DNA of 35,331 nt, taken from assembly GCA_017411805.1 (NCBI GenBank), contig JAFQPI010000071.1, forward strand, positions 1 through 35,331. Reading direction: 5' to 3'. The stretch's first letter is position 1. Each line of letters starts with the position of its first letter. The position numbers were made by a program, and so were the translations under genes. The notes below the pieces were generated by a model, which was not told the origin of the DNA, ran no database searches, and saw only the letters and a list, made by a program, of their open reading frames with translations. Positions 23,033 to 31,380 of this stretch are shown piece after piece. Source of the stretch: Clostridia bacterium (lineage in GTDB: Bacteria; Bacillota; Clostridia; Oscillospirales; CAG-272).

Positions 23033-23833
23033 ATGAACAAGGCGGAAATACGCGAAAAGGAAATAATGGCACTTTTGCGCGTTTCGGGAAAGGTCAGCGT
23101 AGCGGAGGCTATGGCTCTGCTCGACGTTTCGGAATCGACTGTGCGGCGGCTGTTTTGCAAGCTTGAAACCGAGGGCTCGGTCATTCGTACCTACCGCGGG
23201 ATCAGCATCGGCGCGGTCCCCGGAACGCGGGAATCATACTCCTTCGAGCGAAACGAGCTTTACCGATCGAATGAAAAAATGCAGATAGGCGAGGCGGCGG
23301 AGGCTCTGATCGAGGAGGGCGACACGCTTTATCTCGACTCGGGAACCACGGTGCTCAAGCTTTGCCGCGCCATAGCGCAGAAATGCGTGGCGGCAGACGG
23401 CAAGGGCGCGGAAAAGTACGCGACCGTTACGGTCTTTACAAATTCGCTGGCAAACCTCAATCTGCTAAAGGACTATATGAACGTCTGCCTCATCGGCGGT
23501 GAATTCCGACCGCACAGGCAGGATTTTTGCGGCTATCTCACCGATGAGGTCATAAAAAGGCTTCATTTCAGCAAATGCTTCGTCGGCGCGGACGGTTTTT
23601 CGGTCAAGGGCGGGCTTACGGCATCGGATTTTGATACCGCGCGCATAAATCAGCTCGTCGTTGCGGCATCCGACAGACGTATCCTGCTCGCGGATACCTC
23701 AAAGGCGGGCAAGGCATCGGTCATCCACTACGCGCCGATCGATTCGGTCGACACTCTTGTGACAAACAAATGGCTCACCTCCGAGGTAAAGGCGGAGATT
23801 TTGATGGCAAATATTAATATTATCGAGGCATAG
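23033..23833 (+). CDS. DeoR-family sugar repressor
   Basis: This 266-residue protein has an N-terminal winged helix (residues 5-58, KVSVAEAMALLDVSESTVRR then GISI) and a C-terminal sugar-phosphate-sensing domain with the family motif LYLDSGTT and the signature of the DeoR effector fold (VFTNSLANLNLL, VCLIGGEF, KCFVGADGFSVKGGLT, ILLADTSKAGK). GAGAGGAACGGG precedes the ATG. It is divergent from the sugar operon and 13 bp before the aldolase. It most likely represses both transcripts until a sugar phosphate from the kinase or aldolase binds. The inverted repeats in the shared promoter are the candidate sites. Confidence 0.92.
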   Translation: MNKAEIREKEIMALLRVSGKVSVAEAMALLDVSESTVRRLFCKLETEGSVIRTYRGISIGAVPGTRESYSFERNELYRSNEKMQIGEAAEALIEEGDTLYLDSGTTVLKLCRAIAQKCVAADGKGAEKYATVTVFTNSLANLNLLKDYMNVCLIGGEFRPHRQDFCGYLTDEVIKRLHFSKCFVGADGFSVKGGLTASDFDTARINQLVVAASDRRILLADTSKAGKASVIHYAPIDSVDTLVTNKWLTSEVKAEILMANINIIEA

Positions 23834-23846
23834 AAAGGGAAAAATT

Positions 23847-24677
23847 ATGTTAGTTACACTCAACGAAGTTTTACTTGACGCAAAAAAGAACAAATACGCG
23901 GTCGGACTCTTCAACACCGTCAACCTTGAGATGGCTATGGGCGTCCTTGCGGCGGCAGAGGAGCTTCGCTCGCCCGTCATCATCGGAAGCGCGGAATGCC
24001 TGCTCTGCTATTCGGGGCTCGACGACCTATCAAATATGCTTCTGCCGATGGCAAAGCGCGCAAGCGTGCCCGTAGTTCTCCATTTTGACCACGGTCTTAC
24101 CGAGGAGAACGTCAAAAAGGCGATCGCGCTCGGATTTTCATCGGTAATGTACGATTGCTCGACCCTCGGATTTGAGGAAAACCTCTCCGCGGTCAAGGCG
24201 ATCTGCGATTATTCGCACTCAAAGGGCATCACCGTCGAGGCTGAGATCGGTCACGTCGGCACCGAGGAGGTCAGCGTGCCCTCGGATGCTTACACCGACC
24301 TCGACGAGGCAAAGCAATTTGCTGAATTTACCGGCTGCGACGCGCTTGCAATCGCCGTCGGCACCTCGCACGGAGCCTATAAATTCAAGCCTCAGCTCGA
24401 TTTTGAACGCATCGAGAAGATCGCGTCGATGATCGATGCGCCCCTCGTCCTCCACGGAGGATCGGGTCTCAGCGACGACGATTTCCGCCGCGCCATCGCA
24501 GCGGGCATCTCTAAGATCAATATCTTCACCGATATCAACGTCGCCTGCCTCAAAGCCGCGCACGATAATTATGCCGCGGGCAAGGGCATGACCGACGTTA
24601 TGGGCGCAATGAGTGCCGCTGTCAAGGAAGCCACAATGAAGAAGATGCTCCTATTCGGCTCGAACGGCAGAGCGTAA
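23847..24677 (+). CDS. Class II ketose-bisphosphate/ketose-phosphate aldolase
   Basis: The 276-residue protein has the class II aldolase motifs: HFDHGLTEENVKKA (Asp81 catalytic, His82 zinc), VEAEIGHVG (Glu131, Glu133), AVGTSHGAYKF (His175 zinc), LHGGSGLSDDDFR (His203 zinc) and KINIFTDIN for the phosphate. Length matches tagatose/fructose-bisphosphate aldolases. A start with AGAAAGGG upstream lies 13 bp after the DeoR stop, so the two are cotranscribed. In this setting it should cleave the ketose phosphate made by the FGGY kinase into DHAP and an aldehyde. Whether it takes mono- or bisphosphate sugars is undecided from sequence. A terminator follows. Confidence 0.92.
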   Translation: MLVTLNEVLLDAKKNKYAVGLFNTVNLEMAMGVLAAAEELRSPVIIGSAECLLCYSGLDDLSNMLLPMAKRASVPVVLHFDHGLTEENVKKAIALGFSSVMYDCSTLGFEENLSAVKAICDYSHSKGITVEAEIGHVGTEEVSVPSDAYTDLDEAKQFAEFTGCDALAIAVGTSHGAYKFKPQLDFERIEKIASMIDAPLVLHGGSGLSDDDFRRAIAAGISKINIFTDINVACLKAAHDNYAAGKGMTDVMGAMSAAVKEATMKKMLLFGSNGRA

Positions 24678-24731
24678 ATTCTGCCCACCAAGATCTGTCT
24701 CCAAAAACGACTCTATTCTAATAAAAAACGT

Positions 24732-24776
24732 CTGACGGCGCACCCGCTCTATCGCAGGTGCGCCGTCAGCGCAATA
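24732..24776. terminator. Bidirectional terminator between aldolase and permuted hydrolase genes
   Basis: CTGACGGCGCACC (24732-24744) and GGTGCGCCGTCAG (24757-24769) are a perfect 13-bp stem. A TATTTTTG run follows on the plus strand and an A-run (24722-24728) precedes it, giving a T-run on the minus strand. It serves the convergent genes on both sides. Confidence 0.9.
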
Positions 24777-24785
24777 TTTTTGTGG

Positions 24786-25337
24786 TTATTGAACGTCTTT
24801 ATTACAGCTTTCGGCGTATGCCTTCAGGCTTCCGCTATAGACGTAATTCGCGTCGGGCAGCTGGAGAAAATGAATCGGCTCGACGATCGAGGCAAGCTGA
24901 TCCGCTCCGCGGATCCCCTGACGCACGAGCATCTCCTTTACGAATTCGGAGCAATAATAGCATCTCTTTTGATGATACGGTATCCGAACTCCCGCAAGAA
25001 AAAGCCCGATATAATTATAGTGATACCGCTTTTTATTCTCTTGCATAGACTCAAGCTTTTCCTTGAGCGCGCGGTATTGCTCGTCTGTAACCGATATCGA
25101 GAGGATCGTTGCCTTTGTTTTTGAAAATCGCTTGAAGGTTCCCCTGTTCGGTGACTCTGTGACAAATCCGCCGAGGACGGGATTATACGGATGGACCCTT
25201 CCGAATGAATACATTGTTTCAAGATCGGGAACAAGGCTGATAGACGCGTGATTGTATTTTGCTCCTGTCAGTACCTTCAAGATACGGGAAAGAATCGTTC
25301 CGGTCTGACTGATGACGATATAAACCGTTCCGGACAT
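24786..25337 (-). CDS. Permuted papain-like (YiiX/NlpC-P60-type) hydrolase
   Basis: The 183-residue protein starts MSGTVYIVISQTGTILSRIL. AAAAGGAGAAAGGC precedes the ATG at 25337; a longer in-frame start has no site. It has NHASISLVPDLETMYSFGR near the N-terminus and RCYYCSEFVKEML in the C-terminal half: the catalytic His comes before the Cys, the circularly permuted order of YiiX- and LRAT-like members of the NlpC/P60 superfamily. The usual activities are cleavage of amide bonds in peptidoglycan or lipids. No signal peptide is evident, so it may be cytoplasmic or peripheral. It is a single gene with its own promoter (TTGCGA/TATAAT, 25388-25359). The partner substrate is unknown. Confidence 0.8.
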   Translation of the reverse strand: MSGTVYIVISQTGTILSRILKVLTGAKYNHASISLVPDLETMYSFGRVHPYNPVLGGFVTESPNRGTFKRFSKTKATILSISVTDEQYRALKEKLESMQENKKRYHYNYIGLFLAGVRIPYHQKRCYYCSEFVKEMLVRQGIRGADQLASIVEPIHFLQLPDANYVYSGSLKAYAESCNKDVQ

Positions 25338-25358
25338 TGCCTTTCTCCTTTTCCAATA

Positions 25359-25388
25359 ATTATAATTAAGTATATCATACATTCGCAA
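25359..25388 (-). promoter_or_regulatory. Promoter of the permuted hydrolase gene
   Basis: TTGCGA (25388-25383), an 18-bp spacer and TATAAT (25364-25359) on the minus strand lie 22 bp before the start codon and read away from the two-component system. Confidence 0.6.
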
Positions 25389-25497
25389 ACTGAAAATTAA
25401 TCAAAATCCGATTTTTGATGAATAATTCACGGTTTGTGAGCTCCCGGCTGTTTTTTTCAAAAAAGATAAAAACGCAAACAAAACTTTAACATTTCTA

Positions 25498-25506
25498 TGC
25501 TACAAT
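25498..25506 (+). promoter_or_regulatory. Extended -10 of the two-component system operon
   Basis: TGCTACAAT matches an extended -10 (TGnTATAAT) 38 bp before the response-regulator start. No good -35 is present, so an activator, possibly the response regulator itself, may be needed. Confidence 0.5.
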
Positions 25507-25544
25507 ATATATATAATTGAGTAATTTTGCCCGGAGGGATGAAA

Positions 25545-26216
25545 ATGTTCAAAATTTTGGTTGTCGAGGACGACCGCGACCTCAATCGCAGCGTCTGCTC
25601 CTTTCTTTCCCACAGCGGATACGAAGCTATCGGCTGTCTCGGCGCAGAGGAAGCCTACGACGAAATGTACAAGACCACCTTCGACTTGATCGTTTCGGAT
25701 ATCATGATGCCGGGGATCGACGGCTTTGAATTTGCCAAGACCGTCCGCTCGCTCAACAGCGACATTCCCATACTCTTCATGACCGCGCGCGACGATTTTG
25801 CCGCCAAACAGCGCGGCTTCAGGATCGGGATCGATGATTATATGACCAAGCCCATTGACCTTGACGAGCTCTTTTTGCGCATCGGCGCGCTCCTTCGCCG
25901 TTCAAAGATAGCTTCGAGCCGCCGCCTTGAGGTCGGAAGCTTTATCATGGATGCCGACGAACGCACCGCCACCCTCGACGGCGAGGAGATATCCTTTACG
26001 GCGCGCGAATTCGATCTGCTCTATAAGCTTCTCTCATATCCGAAAAAAACCTTCACCCGCACTCAGCTTATGGACGAATTTTGGGACGTTGATACCCAAA
26101 CGAGCACCCGCACCGTTGACGTCTATATGACAAAACTCCGCGCCAAGCTATCCGAATGCCAAGATTTTGAGATACTGACCGTTCACGGACTCGGCTACAA
26201 GGCGGTGATAAAATGA
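25545..26216 (+). CDS. OmpR/PhoB-family response regulator
   Basis: This 223-residue protein has a receiver domain (residues 3-115: VVEDD at the acidic pocket, phosphoacceptor Asp52 in LIVSDIMMPGIDG, Thr/Ser in LFMTARDD, Lys102 in MTKPIDL) and a C-terminal winged helix (~125-222: ISFTAREFDLLYKLLS, TRTQLMDEFWDVDTQTSTRT and VHGLGYKA). GGAGGG lies six bases before the ATG at 25545; an ATG at 25539 is too close to the site. It overlaps the kinase by four bases (ATGA). It is an ordinary transcription regulator of a sensory pair; target genes are unknown, perhaps its own operon. Confidence 0.93.
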   Translation: MFKILVVEDDRDLNRSVCSFLSHSGYEAIGCLGAEEAYDEMYKTTFDLIVSDIMMPGIDGFEFAKTVRSLNSDIPILFMTARDDFAAKQRGFRIGIDDYMTKPIDLDELFLRIGALLRRSKIASSRRLEVGSFIMDADERTATLDGEEISFTAREFDLLYKLLSYPKKTFTRTQLMDEFWDVDTQTSTRTVDVYMTKLRAKLSECQDFEILTVHGLGYKAVIK

Positions 26217-27298
26217 GCTTCAAGCAAGTGCTTCGCGCCTTGAATCATTTTTTCACCTTCTTTCTCATCGTCGCCTTTATAATAACCTGCTGCACTATGC
26301 TTTTCGTTAAGGTCCTCGCCGACGACATCGGGCTTGAGCTTACAAGCGAAAATATCAGCTCGGCGGCAAAGCTGACCTTCCTCAACGTCACGCTGATCAG
26401 CATTCTTTTCACCGTCATAGACTCTGCCCGCCGCAGGCTGACCGTCGATATTCCCGTCAGAAGGATCTCCGAGGCGGCTGAAAAGATGATAAAAGGCGAT
26501 TTCAGCGTCCGCATTCCAAAGGTCTCGCGCCTTGTTTCGGACGATAAATTCAACGAGATCATAGATTGCATCAACAAGATGGCAGAGGAGCTTTCGGGCG
26601 TTGAAACTCTGCGCACAGATTTCATTGCAAATGTATCGCACGAAATGAAAACGCCCCTTTCCGTCATGCAGAACTACGCGACCCTGCTCGCCGCCCCCGA
26701 TCTGAGCGACGAAAAACGCATCGAATACGCCCGCACGATAACAGATGCCTCGCGCCGCCTTTCCGACATGATGACGAATATTCTCAAGCTCAATCGCCTT
26801 GAGAACCAGCAGATCTATCCGAAATCCGAAAAATTCGACCTCGGAGAGCAGCTTTGCGAGTCTCTCTTGCAATTTGAGAGCCTTTGGGAGCGGCGAGGCA
26901 TCGAGATCGAGACAGATATCGAGGAGGGCATCTTCGTTTGCGCCGATTCCGAGCTCCTCTCTCTCGTCTGGAACAATCTCTTTTCAAACGCCTTCAAATT
27001 TACGGAGGACGGAGGCAGCGTCAGCCTCTCGCTCTCTTCGGACGAAAAATACGCGATCGTCCGAATCCAGGACACGGGCTGCGGCATGACTCCGGAGGTC
27101 GGCGCGCATATATTTGAAAAGTTTTATCAGGGCGACACCTCGCATGCAACGCAGGGCAACGGCCTCGGCCTTCCCTTGGTCAAGCGAGTTATCGACATCA
27201 TGCAGGGTGAGATCGGAGTTGAAAGCAGGATCGGCGAAGGTACGGCATTTACGGTCAAGATAGAAAGGCTTCAAAATGGATCTAAAGAAGATATTTAA
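26213..27298 (+). CDS. Sensor histidine kinase
   Basis: The protein has 361 residues. Two hydrophobic segments (~12-35 and ~53-70) flank a short external loop of about 20 residues. A HAMP-like linker (~78-132: PVRRISEAAEKMIKGDFSV) precedes the HisKA box with His143 (IANVSHEMKTPLSVMQ). The ATPase domain has the N box (LVWNNLFSNAFKFTEDGGSV), G1 (IVRIQDTGCGMTPE), F (IFEKFYQGD) and G2 (NGLGLPLVKRVID). The small external loop suggests that a membrane or partner-protein signal is sensed. The ATG overlaps the regulator stop. The next gene starts 23 bp inside its end, so the partner membrane protein is translationally coupled. Confidence 0.93.
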   Translation: MSFKQVLRALNHFFTFFLIVAFIITCCTMLFVKVLADDIGLELTSENISSAAKLTFLNVTLISILFTVIDSARRRLTVDIPVRRISEAAEKMIKGDFSVRIPKVSRLVSDDKFNEIIDCINKMAEELSGVETLRTDFIANVSHEMKTPLSVMQNYATLLAAPDLSDEKRIEYARTITDASRRLSDMMTNILKLNRLENQQIYPKSEKFDLGEQLCESLLQFESLWERRGIEIETDIEEGIFVCADSELLSLVWNNLFSNAFKFTEDGGSVSLSLSSDEKYAIVRIQDTGCGMTPEVGAHIFEKFYQGDTSHATQGNGLGLPLVKRVIDIMQGEIGVESRIGEGTAFTVKIERLQNGSKEDI

Positions 27299-28160
27299 GG
27301 CACTATTATACCCCGGAATATGGGTTATGATAATACTTCTGCCCCTCTCCGCGGCATTCCTCGTCTATTCAATGGTATTTCTCGGCACCGAAAGCATTCC
27401 CGCGATCCTCTCATACGTTCTCTCGGCATATACGCTGACCGTCTGGTGCTTCAAAATACCATATCTGATCTCCTTTTTCAAGACATTCAGGAACGAAAAC
27501 AAATATATTCTCCGTTGGCGCGAGGACGACCGTCTGCGCGTAAACACCTCGCTTTACGGCTCGCTTTTGTGGAATACTGCTTACGGAATATTTCAGCTTT
27601 GGCTCGGATATTACCACCATACCTTCTGGTATTATTCGCTTGCGGGATATTATATCTCGCTCGCCGCGATGCGATTCTTTCTCGTCCGCCATACGCGCGC
27701 GCATAAGCCGGGCGAGCTTATTCGCCGCGAGCTTCAGAAATACCGCGCCTGCGGATGGGTATTTCTCATCATGAACCTTGCGCTGACCCTGATAATATTC
27801 TTCATGGTCTATTGGAACAGGACCTTCCTGCATCACGAGATAACCACGATCGCAATGGCGGCTTATACCTTCACCACCTTCACCACAGCTATCATCAATA
27901 TGGTAAAATACCGAAAATACCAAAGCCCCGTTTACTCGGCTTCAAAGGCTATCAGCTTTGCGGCGGCATGCGTTTCTATGCTGACGCTCACCTCCACTAT
28001 GCTCACCACCTTCGGCGGCGCAACTATGGATGCTGAGGCGCGGAGATTGATGCTCGCGCTTATCGGCGGCGCGGTATCTCTTGTGATACTCATAATGGCT
28101 GTCTATATGATAGCTAACAGCACCAAAAAAATCAAAGCACTCAACCGAGAGGAATTATAA
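27276..28160 (+). CDS. Multi-pass membrane protein coupled to the histidine kinase
   Basis: This 294-residue protein has about seven transmembrane segments (residues ~13-35, 43-65, 92-112, 118-135, 157-180, 190-212 and 255-280), with basic loops such as RNENKYILRWREDDRLRV. It starts 23 bp inside the kinase gene, after AAAGGCTTC. No transport or enzyme motif is recognised. Tight coupling to the two-component system suggests that it is an accessory sensor or the regulated function. It has an RxHTRAHKPGELIRRELQKY loop that could contact the kinase. Only its membrane nature is certain. Confidence 0.75.
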   Translation: MDLKKIFKALLYPGIWVMIILLPLSAAFLVYSMVFLGTESIPAILSYVLSAYTLTVWCFKIPYLISFFKTFRNENKYILRWREDDRLRVNTSLYGSLLWNTAYGIFQLWLGYYHHTFWYYSLAGYYISLAAMRFFLVRHTRAHKPGELIRRELQKYRACGWVFLIMNLALTLIIFFMVYWNRTFLHHEITTIAMAAYTFTTFTTAIINMVKYRKYQSPVYSASKAISFAAACVSMLTLTSTMLTTFGGATMDAEARRLMLALIGGAVSLVILIMAVYMIANSTKKIKALNREEL

Positions 28161-28164
28161 TAAT

Positions 28165-28569
28165 ATGGAAGAAAACAACAACGGATTTATTTATACCTAT
28201 TCCGCCCGAGAGCAGGCACAGATCAAAAAGATCCGCGAAAAATATACGCCGAAAAAAGAGGAAGAGGATAAACTGGAACGTCTTATACGCCTTGATGCCT
28301 CGGTAAACCAAAAAGCAACCGTGCTCTCGCTGATTCTCGGCATAGTCGGCACGTTGATACTCGGATTCGGAATGAGCATTTGCATGTCCGAGCTTGCCGA
28401 TATTCTCGGGCTTTCGGGAACCTTCGCCGTGATCATCGGAGCAGGTATCGGCGCAGTCGGTGCCGTCATTGCCATTCTGGCATACCCGATCTACAGCCTT
28501 GTCATCCGACGCGAACGCGAAAAGATCGCCCCCGAAATAATCCGCCTCAGCGACGAGCTTTTGAAATAA
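28165..28569 (+). CDS. Two-helix membrane protein (often labelled dihydropteridine reductase)
   Basis: The protein has 134 residues. A charged N-terminus (FIYTYSAREQAQIKKIREKY, then TPKKEEEDKLERLIRLDASV) is followed by two Gly-rich transmembrane helices (~50-75 and ~82-115) and a basic tail. The YSAxxQxxIKKIREKYxPK... RLD pattern is typical of clostridial proteins commonly misnamed dihydropteridine reductase; no NAD(P)-binding motif or reductase fold is present. The start is four bases after the preceding stop, so it is the last gene of the operon. A strong terminator follows. Confidence 0.8.
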   Translation: MEENNNGFIYTYSAREQAQIKKIREKYTPKKEEEDKLERLIRLDASVNQKATVLSLILGIVGTLILGFGMSICMSELADILGLSGTFAVIIGAGIGAVGAVIAILAYPIYSLVIRREREKIAPEIIRLSDELLK

Positions 28570-28579
28570 TGGATATATC

Positions 28580-28624
28580 AAAACCTGCCCGAGCCACCGC
28601 AAATCGGTGGCTCGGGCAGGTTTT
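28580..28624. terminator. Strong bidirectional terminator
   Basis: A perfect 20-bp stem (28580-28599 and 28605-28624) around the loop CAAAT carries AAAA on the left and TTTT on the right, so it ends transcripts from both sides. It separates the two-component operon from the convergent MORN lipoprotein gene. Confidence 0.95.
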
Positions 28625-28635
28625 ATATTAATTTA

Positions 28636-30435
28636 TCAGCTTTGGAAAACGTCGTTCGACCACATGCCGTCGAAAACAGTTCCGTATTTATTGATATACT
28701 TTCCGTTTCCGTGGCGTCTGTTATTCAGCCAATATCCGTCATAGCTCGATCCGTCCGACCATTTCATAACGCCGTATCCGGTGCGACTGCCCTTATCAAA
28801 GTTGCCCTCGTAAACGCTGCCGTCTACATAGGTTGCCTTGCCGTAGCCATGCTGCTCATTATTCTTCCAAGCTCCGACGTATACGAATCCCGAAGTGGTA
28901 ACGTAGGTTCCCTGACCCTCGAAAATATTATTTATAAAGTCGCCCTCGTAATAGCTGCCCTCTGCCCAGGTAAATCTGCCCTTACCCGTTCTCTTGCCAT
29001 CGACAAAATCTCCGACGTATGAGTTTCCGTTCTTCCAGCTATAGGTGCCCTTGCCGTTGATCTTGCCTTTTACCCAGTTGCCAGAATATACCGTTCCGTC
29101 CGACCAGGTATAGGTTCCGAAGCCGTTGAAATTGCCATTCGAATAATTGCCCTCGTACTTATCGCCGCTCGGCCACGTGTAAGTAACCTGACCCTCGGGG
29201 CTGCCATATACGAAATTGCCCGTTACAACGCCTCCGCTATTATACTTCAAGGTTCCCTTGCCCATAGGCACACCTCGGTCAAGAAGACCCGTATATGTAC
29301 CGTAAGAGAGCTTGAAATCCGTTACGTATCCCGTGGTCTGCTGCTTATCATTTTCGCTGTTAAGATATTCGCGGGTCAGATGGGCAGTATCCTTGAGGAA
29401 GCTGTACGCCTCGGGGTCAAGCTCCTCGTCCCAACCTATGATAAAGGCTGTGACGGGGTCGATCACGCTTCCGCGCGACATAATGCTTTCGGGAAGATAT
29501 TTTCCCGCGAGCTCTTCAACACTTGCGGGGAAATAGAAGTCCGCGGCGCCGTACAGATGGCAAAGTTCATGGCTGAAGGCGGAGATATCGGACGAGAACA
29601 AGGTAAGTCTCTCGGTATCATAAAGGCTGCTCCGGCTATCCGCATAGGCTCTTCCGGGTTTATTGAGCATGAACGCGATCGGATTTGAATCGGCATCGTT
29701 TGAGAGGTCAAGCTCCTCCTGCGCCTTGTATACACTCGTAAATCCCAGGGACGAGATCGTTGTATTCTGCCATACGTCGGGATAATCTCCCGAGGATATC
29801 GAGCCCGAATAGGAAGCTGTGATATAGGAATAGGTTATATCAAGCTCCTTGCCGTATTTTGCCGCAGCAGATTCAAGCGTCTTTTCCTGATTTGCAAGGG
29901 ATGCTTTGAGTGCCGCTGTGGAGCTGCTGTCCCATTTGCTATCCTTATCGCTGACAAGCACGACGGTAACCAGAACGTCTCCGATCAGCTCAGCGCATCT
30001 GCCCTCATTCTTATTTTCAAGATAGACGTGGTTTCTGAATTCATTGGGTATATTATCGGTCGTGACGGGAGTAGTCGTGACGGGGGACGTTGTCTCGGGT
30101 GCCGCGGTCGTAAAACTTGGACGAACGGGGCGCGTCGTGCTCTCCGGACGGCTTGTCGTCGGCTCCTGATCCTGAGTATCACGCACCGTCTCGGTGCCGC
30201 TGTTGCTAGGAGGCTCGGTATTGAGCGGACCTCTCCTCGTCGTCTCGTCCTTCAGATAATCCTCTCTGTCGGTCTCCTCATCATAATCGTAGTTATACTT
30301 CGTTTTATTCTCCGAATATTCGGAAAGAAAACTGTCAACAAAATATCCGCAGGAGGAAAACGAGATGGATACCGTCAGAAGGCAGAGCGCGAGAGCCGCC
30401 ATTCTGAGCGAAAATTTCTTCATATTGTTATTCAT
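28636..30435 (-). CDS. Lipoprotein with metzincin-type zinc motif and nine MORN repeats
   Basis: The protein has 599 residues. The signal peptide ends in ISFSSC with Cys29. A disordered Thr/Pro/Glu-rich linker (~40-125) is followed by a domain with HELCHLYGAAD (His289, Glu290, His293, Asp299) and, further on, SIMSRG, the order of HExxHxxGxxD plus Met-turn seen in metzincin zinc peptidases. Residues ~395-599 consist of nine 23-residue MORN repeats (G-x-G-T/x-Y-x-W-x-D/N-G-x-x-Y-x-G-x-F/W). The peptidase would act outside the membrane; MORN repeats usually bind lipids or proteins. The combination is not one I know. The ribosome binding site before MNNNMKKFSL is weak; Met5 is an alternative start. 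It lies 72 bp after the HAD gene on the same strand. Confidence 0.8.
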   Translation of the reverse strand: MNNNMKKFSLRMAALALCLLTVSISFSSCGYFVDSFLSEYSENKTKYNYDYDEETDREDYLKDETTRRGPLNTEPPSNSGTETVRDTQDQEPTTSRPESTTRPVRPSFTTAAPETTSPVTTTPVTTDNIPNEFRNHVYLENKNEGRCAELIGDVLVTVVLVSDKDSKWDSSSTAALKASLANQEKTLESAAAKYGKELDITYSYITASYSGSISSGDYPDVWQNTTISSLGFTSVYKAQEELDLSNDADSNPIAFMLNKPGRAYADSRSSLYDTERLTLFSSDISAFSHELCHLYGAADFYFPASVEELAGKYLPESIMSRGSVIDPVTAFIIGWDEELDPEAYSFLKDTAHLTREYLNSENDKQQTTGYVTDFKLSYGTYTGLLDRGVPMGKGTLKYNSGGVVTGNFVYGSPEGQVTYTWPSGDKYEGNYSNGNFNGFGTYTWSDGTVYSGNWVKGKINGKGTYSWKNGNSYVGDFVDGKRTGKGRFTWAEGSYYEGDFINNIFEGQGTYVTTSGFVYVGAWKNNEQHGYGKATYVDGSVYEGNFDKGSRTGYGVMKWSDGSSYDGYWLNNRRHGNGKYINKYGTVFDGMWSNDVFQS

Positions 30436-30448
30436 TTATGCATACTTT

Positions 30449-30471
30449 GGCGCACTTTGTACGGGTGCGCC
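30449..30471. repeat. Small inverted repeat between MORN lipoprotein and HAD genes
   Basis: GGCGCAC (30449-30455) pairs with GTGCGCC (30465-30471). There is no T-run, so it is at most a weak terminator or RNA-processing site between two genes on the same strand. Confidence 0.4.
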
Positions 30472-30507
30472 GACCTTTCCGGAATGTTTCTTGGCAATAA
30501 GAGATAC

Positions 30508-31293
30508 TCAATCTTTTGCAGCCACCAGAATATCTCCGATACCGCCGAAAATATACTTGGGTCTGTAGGGGAAGTTGCTGATATCCTCGCGAGCCGTCAC
30601 GCCCGATAGTACGAGGATGGTATCAACGTTCGATTCGATACCCGCTATGATATCGGTGTCCATTCTGTCACCGATGAAGGCGATGTCCTCCGAGTGACAG
30701 CCGAGACGCTTGAGTCCGTGGCGGATCATTACGGGGTTGGGCTTGCCTACAAAGTACGCCTTCTTACCGGTTGCGATCTCGATGGGCGCAACGAGAGAGC
30801 CTGTCGCGGGCATGATTCCGCGGTCGGTAACTCCGACGGTATCGGGATTCGTACCGATCAGCTTTGCGCCTGCATTGACGAGCGCGATCGCCTTCTCGAT
30901 CTTCTCGAAGCAATATGTTCTCGTCTCGCCGACAACTACGTAGTCGGGGTTTACGTCGTTCATATAGATACCCTGGTCGTACATAGCCTTCGAGAGCGAC
31001 GCCTCGCCGATGACGTAGGCGGTACATCCGGGAGCCTGGCTGTGGAGAAACTCGGCGGTTGCCATCGCGCTGGTATAAAAATGATCGGGAGTGACCGAAA
31101 GTCCCATTCTCTCAAGCTTCATCGAAAGCTCGTGGGGTGTTCTCTCGGGGGAATTGGTAAGAAAAACGAACTTTTTGCCGTTTTCGATCATCCAGTTTAC
31201 AAATTCGCTGACTCCGTCAAGGATCTTGTCGCCGTGGTAGATAACGCCGTCCATATCGCAGATAAAACCCTGCTTTTCAAGAATGTTTTTCAT
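30508..31293 (-). CDS. HAD-IIA family phosphatase (NagD-like)
   Basis: This 261-residue protein has the DxD nucleophile motif FICDMDGVIYHG near the N-terminus, FLTNSPERTP (motif II), KAYFVGKPNP with the motif III Lys, and FIGDRMDTDI (motif IV). The cap sequence PDYVVVGETRTYCFEKIEKA is typical for IIA members (NagD, PGP-like). The start at 31293 has GGAGAAAAAAT before it; a longer frame has no site. The substrate is uncertain, commonly small phosphate esters such as ribonucleotides or glycerol phosphates. It lies 87 bp from the TlpA-like gene and may be part of that minus-strand unit. Confidence 0.9.
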   Translation of the reverse strand: MKNILEKQGFICDMDGVIYHGDKILDGVSEFVNWMIENGKKFVFLTNSPERTPHELSMKLERMGLSVTPDHFYTSAMATAEFLHSQAPGCTAYVIGEASLSKAMYDQGIYMNDVNPDYVVVGETRTYCFEKIEKAIALVNAGAKLIGTNPDTVGVTDRGIMPATGSLVAPIEIATGKKAYFVGKPNPVMIRHGLKRLGCHSEDIAFIGDRMDTDIIAGIESNVDTILVLSGVTAREDISNFPYRPKYIFGGIGDILVAAKD

Positions 31294-31380
31294 ATTTTTT
31301 CTCCATATAGAATTTTTATGTTTTTGGTTAAGATAATTCTGATTCGCTGATAGCTGAGCCTCTTTCTCTCCCTCCACCGA

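Noticed and set aside
26195-26872. Minus-strand 225-residue frame opposite the histidine kinase
   Set aside because: The plus strand has full HisKA and ATPase motifs in frame. The minus frame has no domain or start signal.
28165-28569. Dihydropteridine reductase as a real function
   Set aside because: The protein has only a charged N-terminus and two membrane helices. The name is a common misannotation with no catalytic or nucleotide-binding motif to support it.
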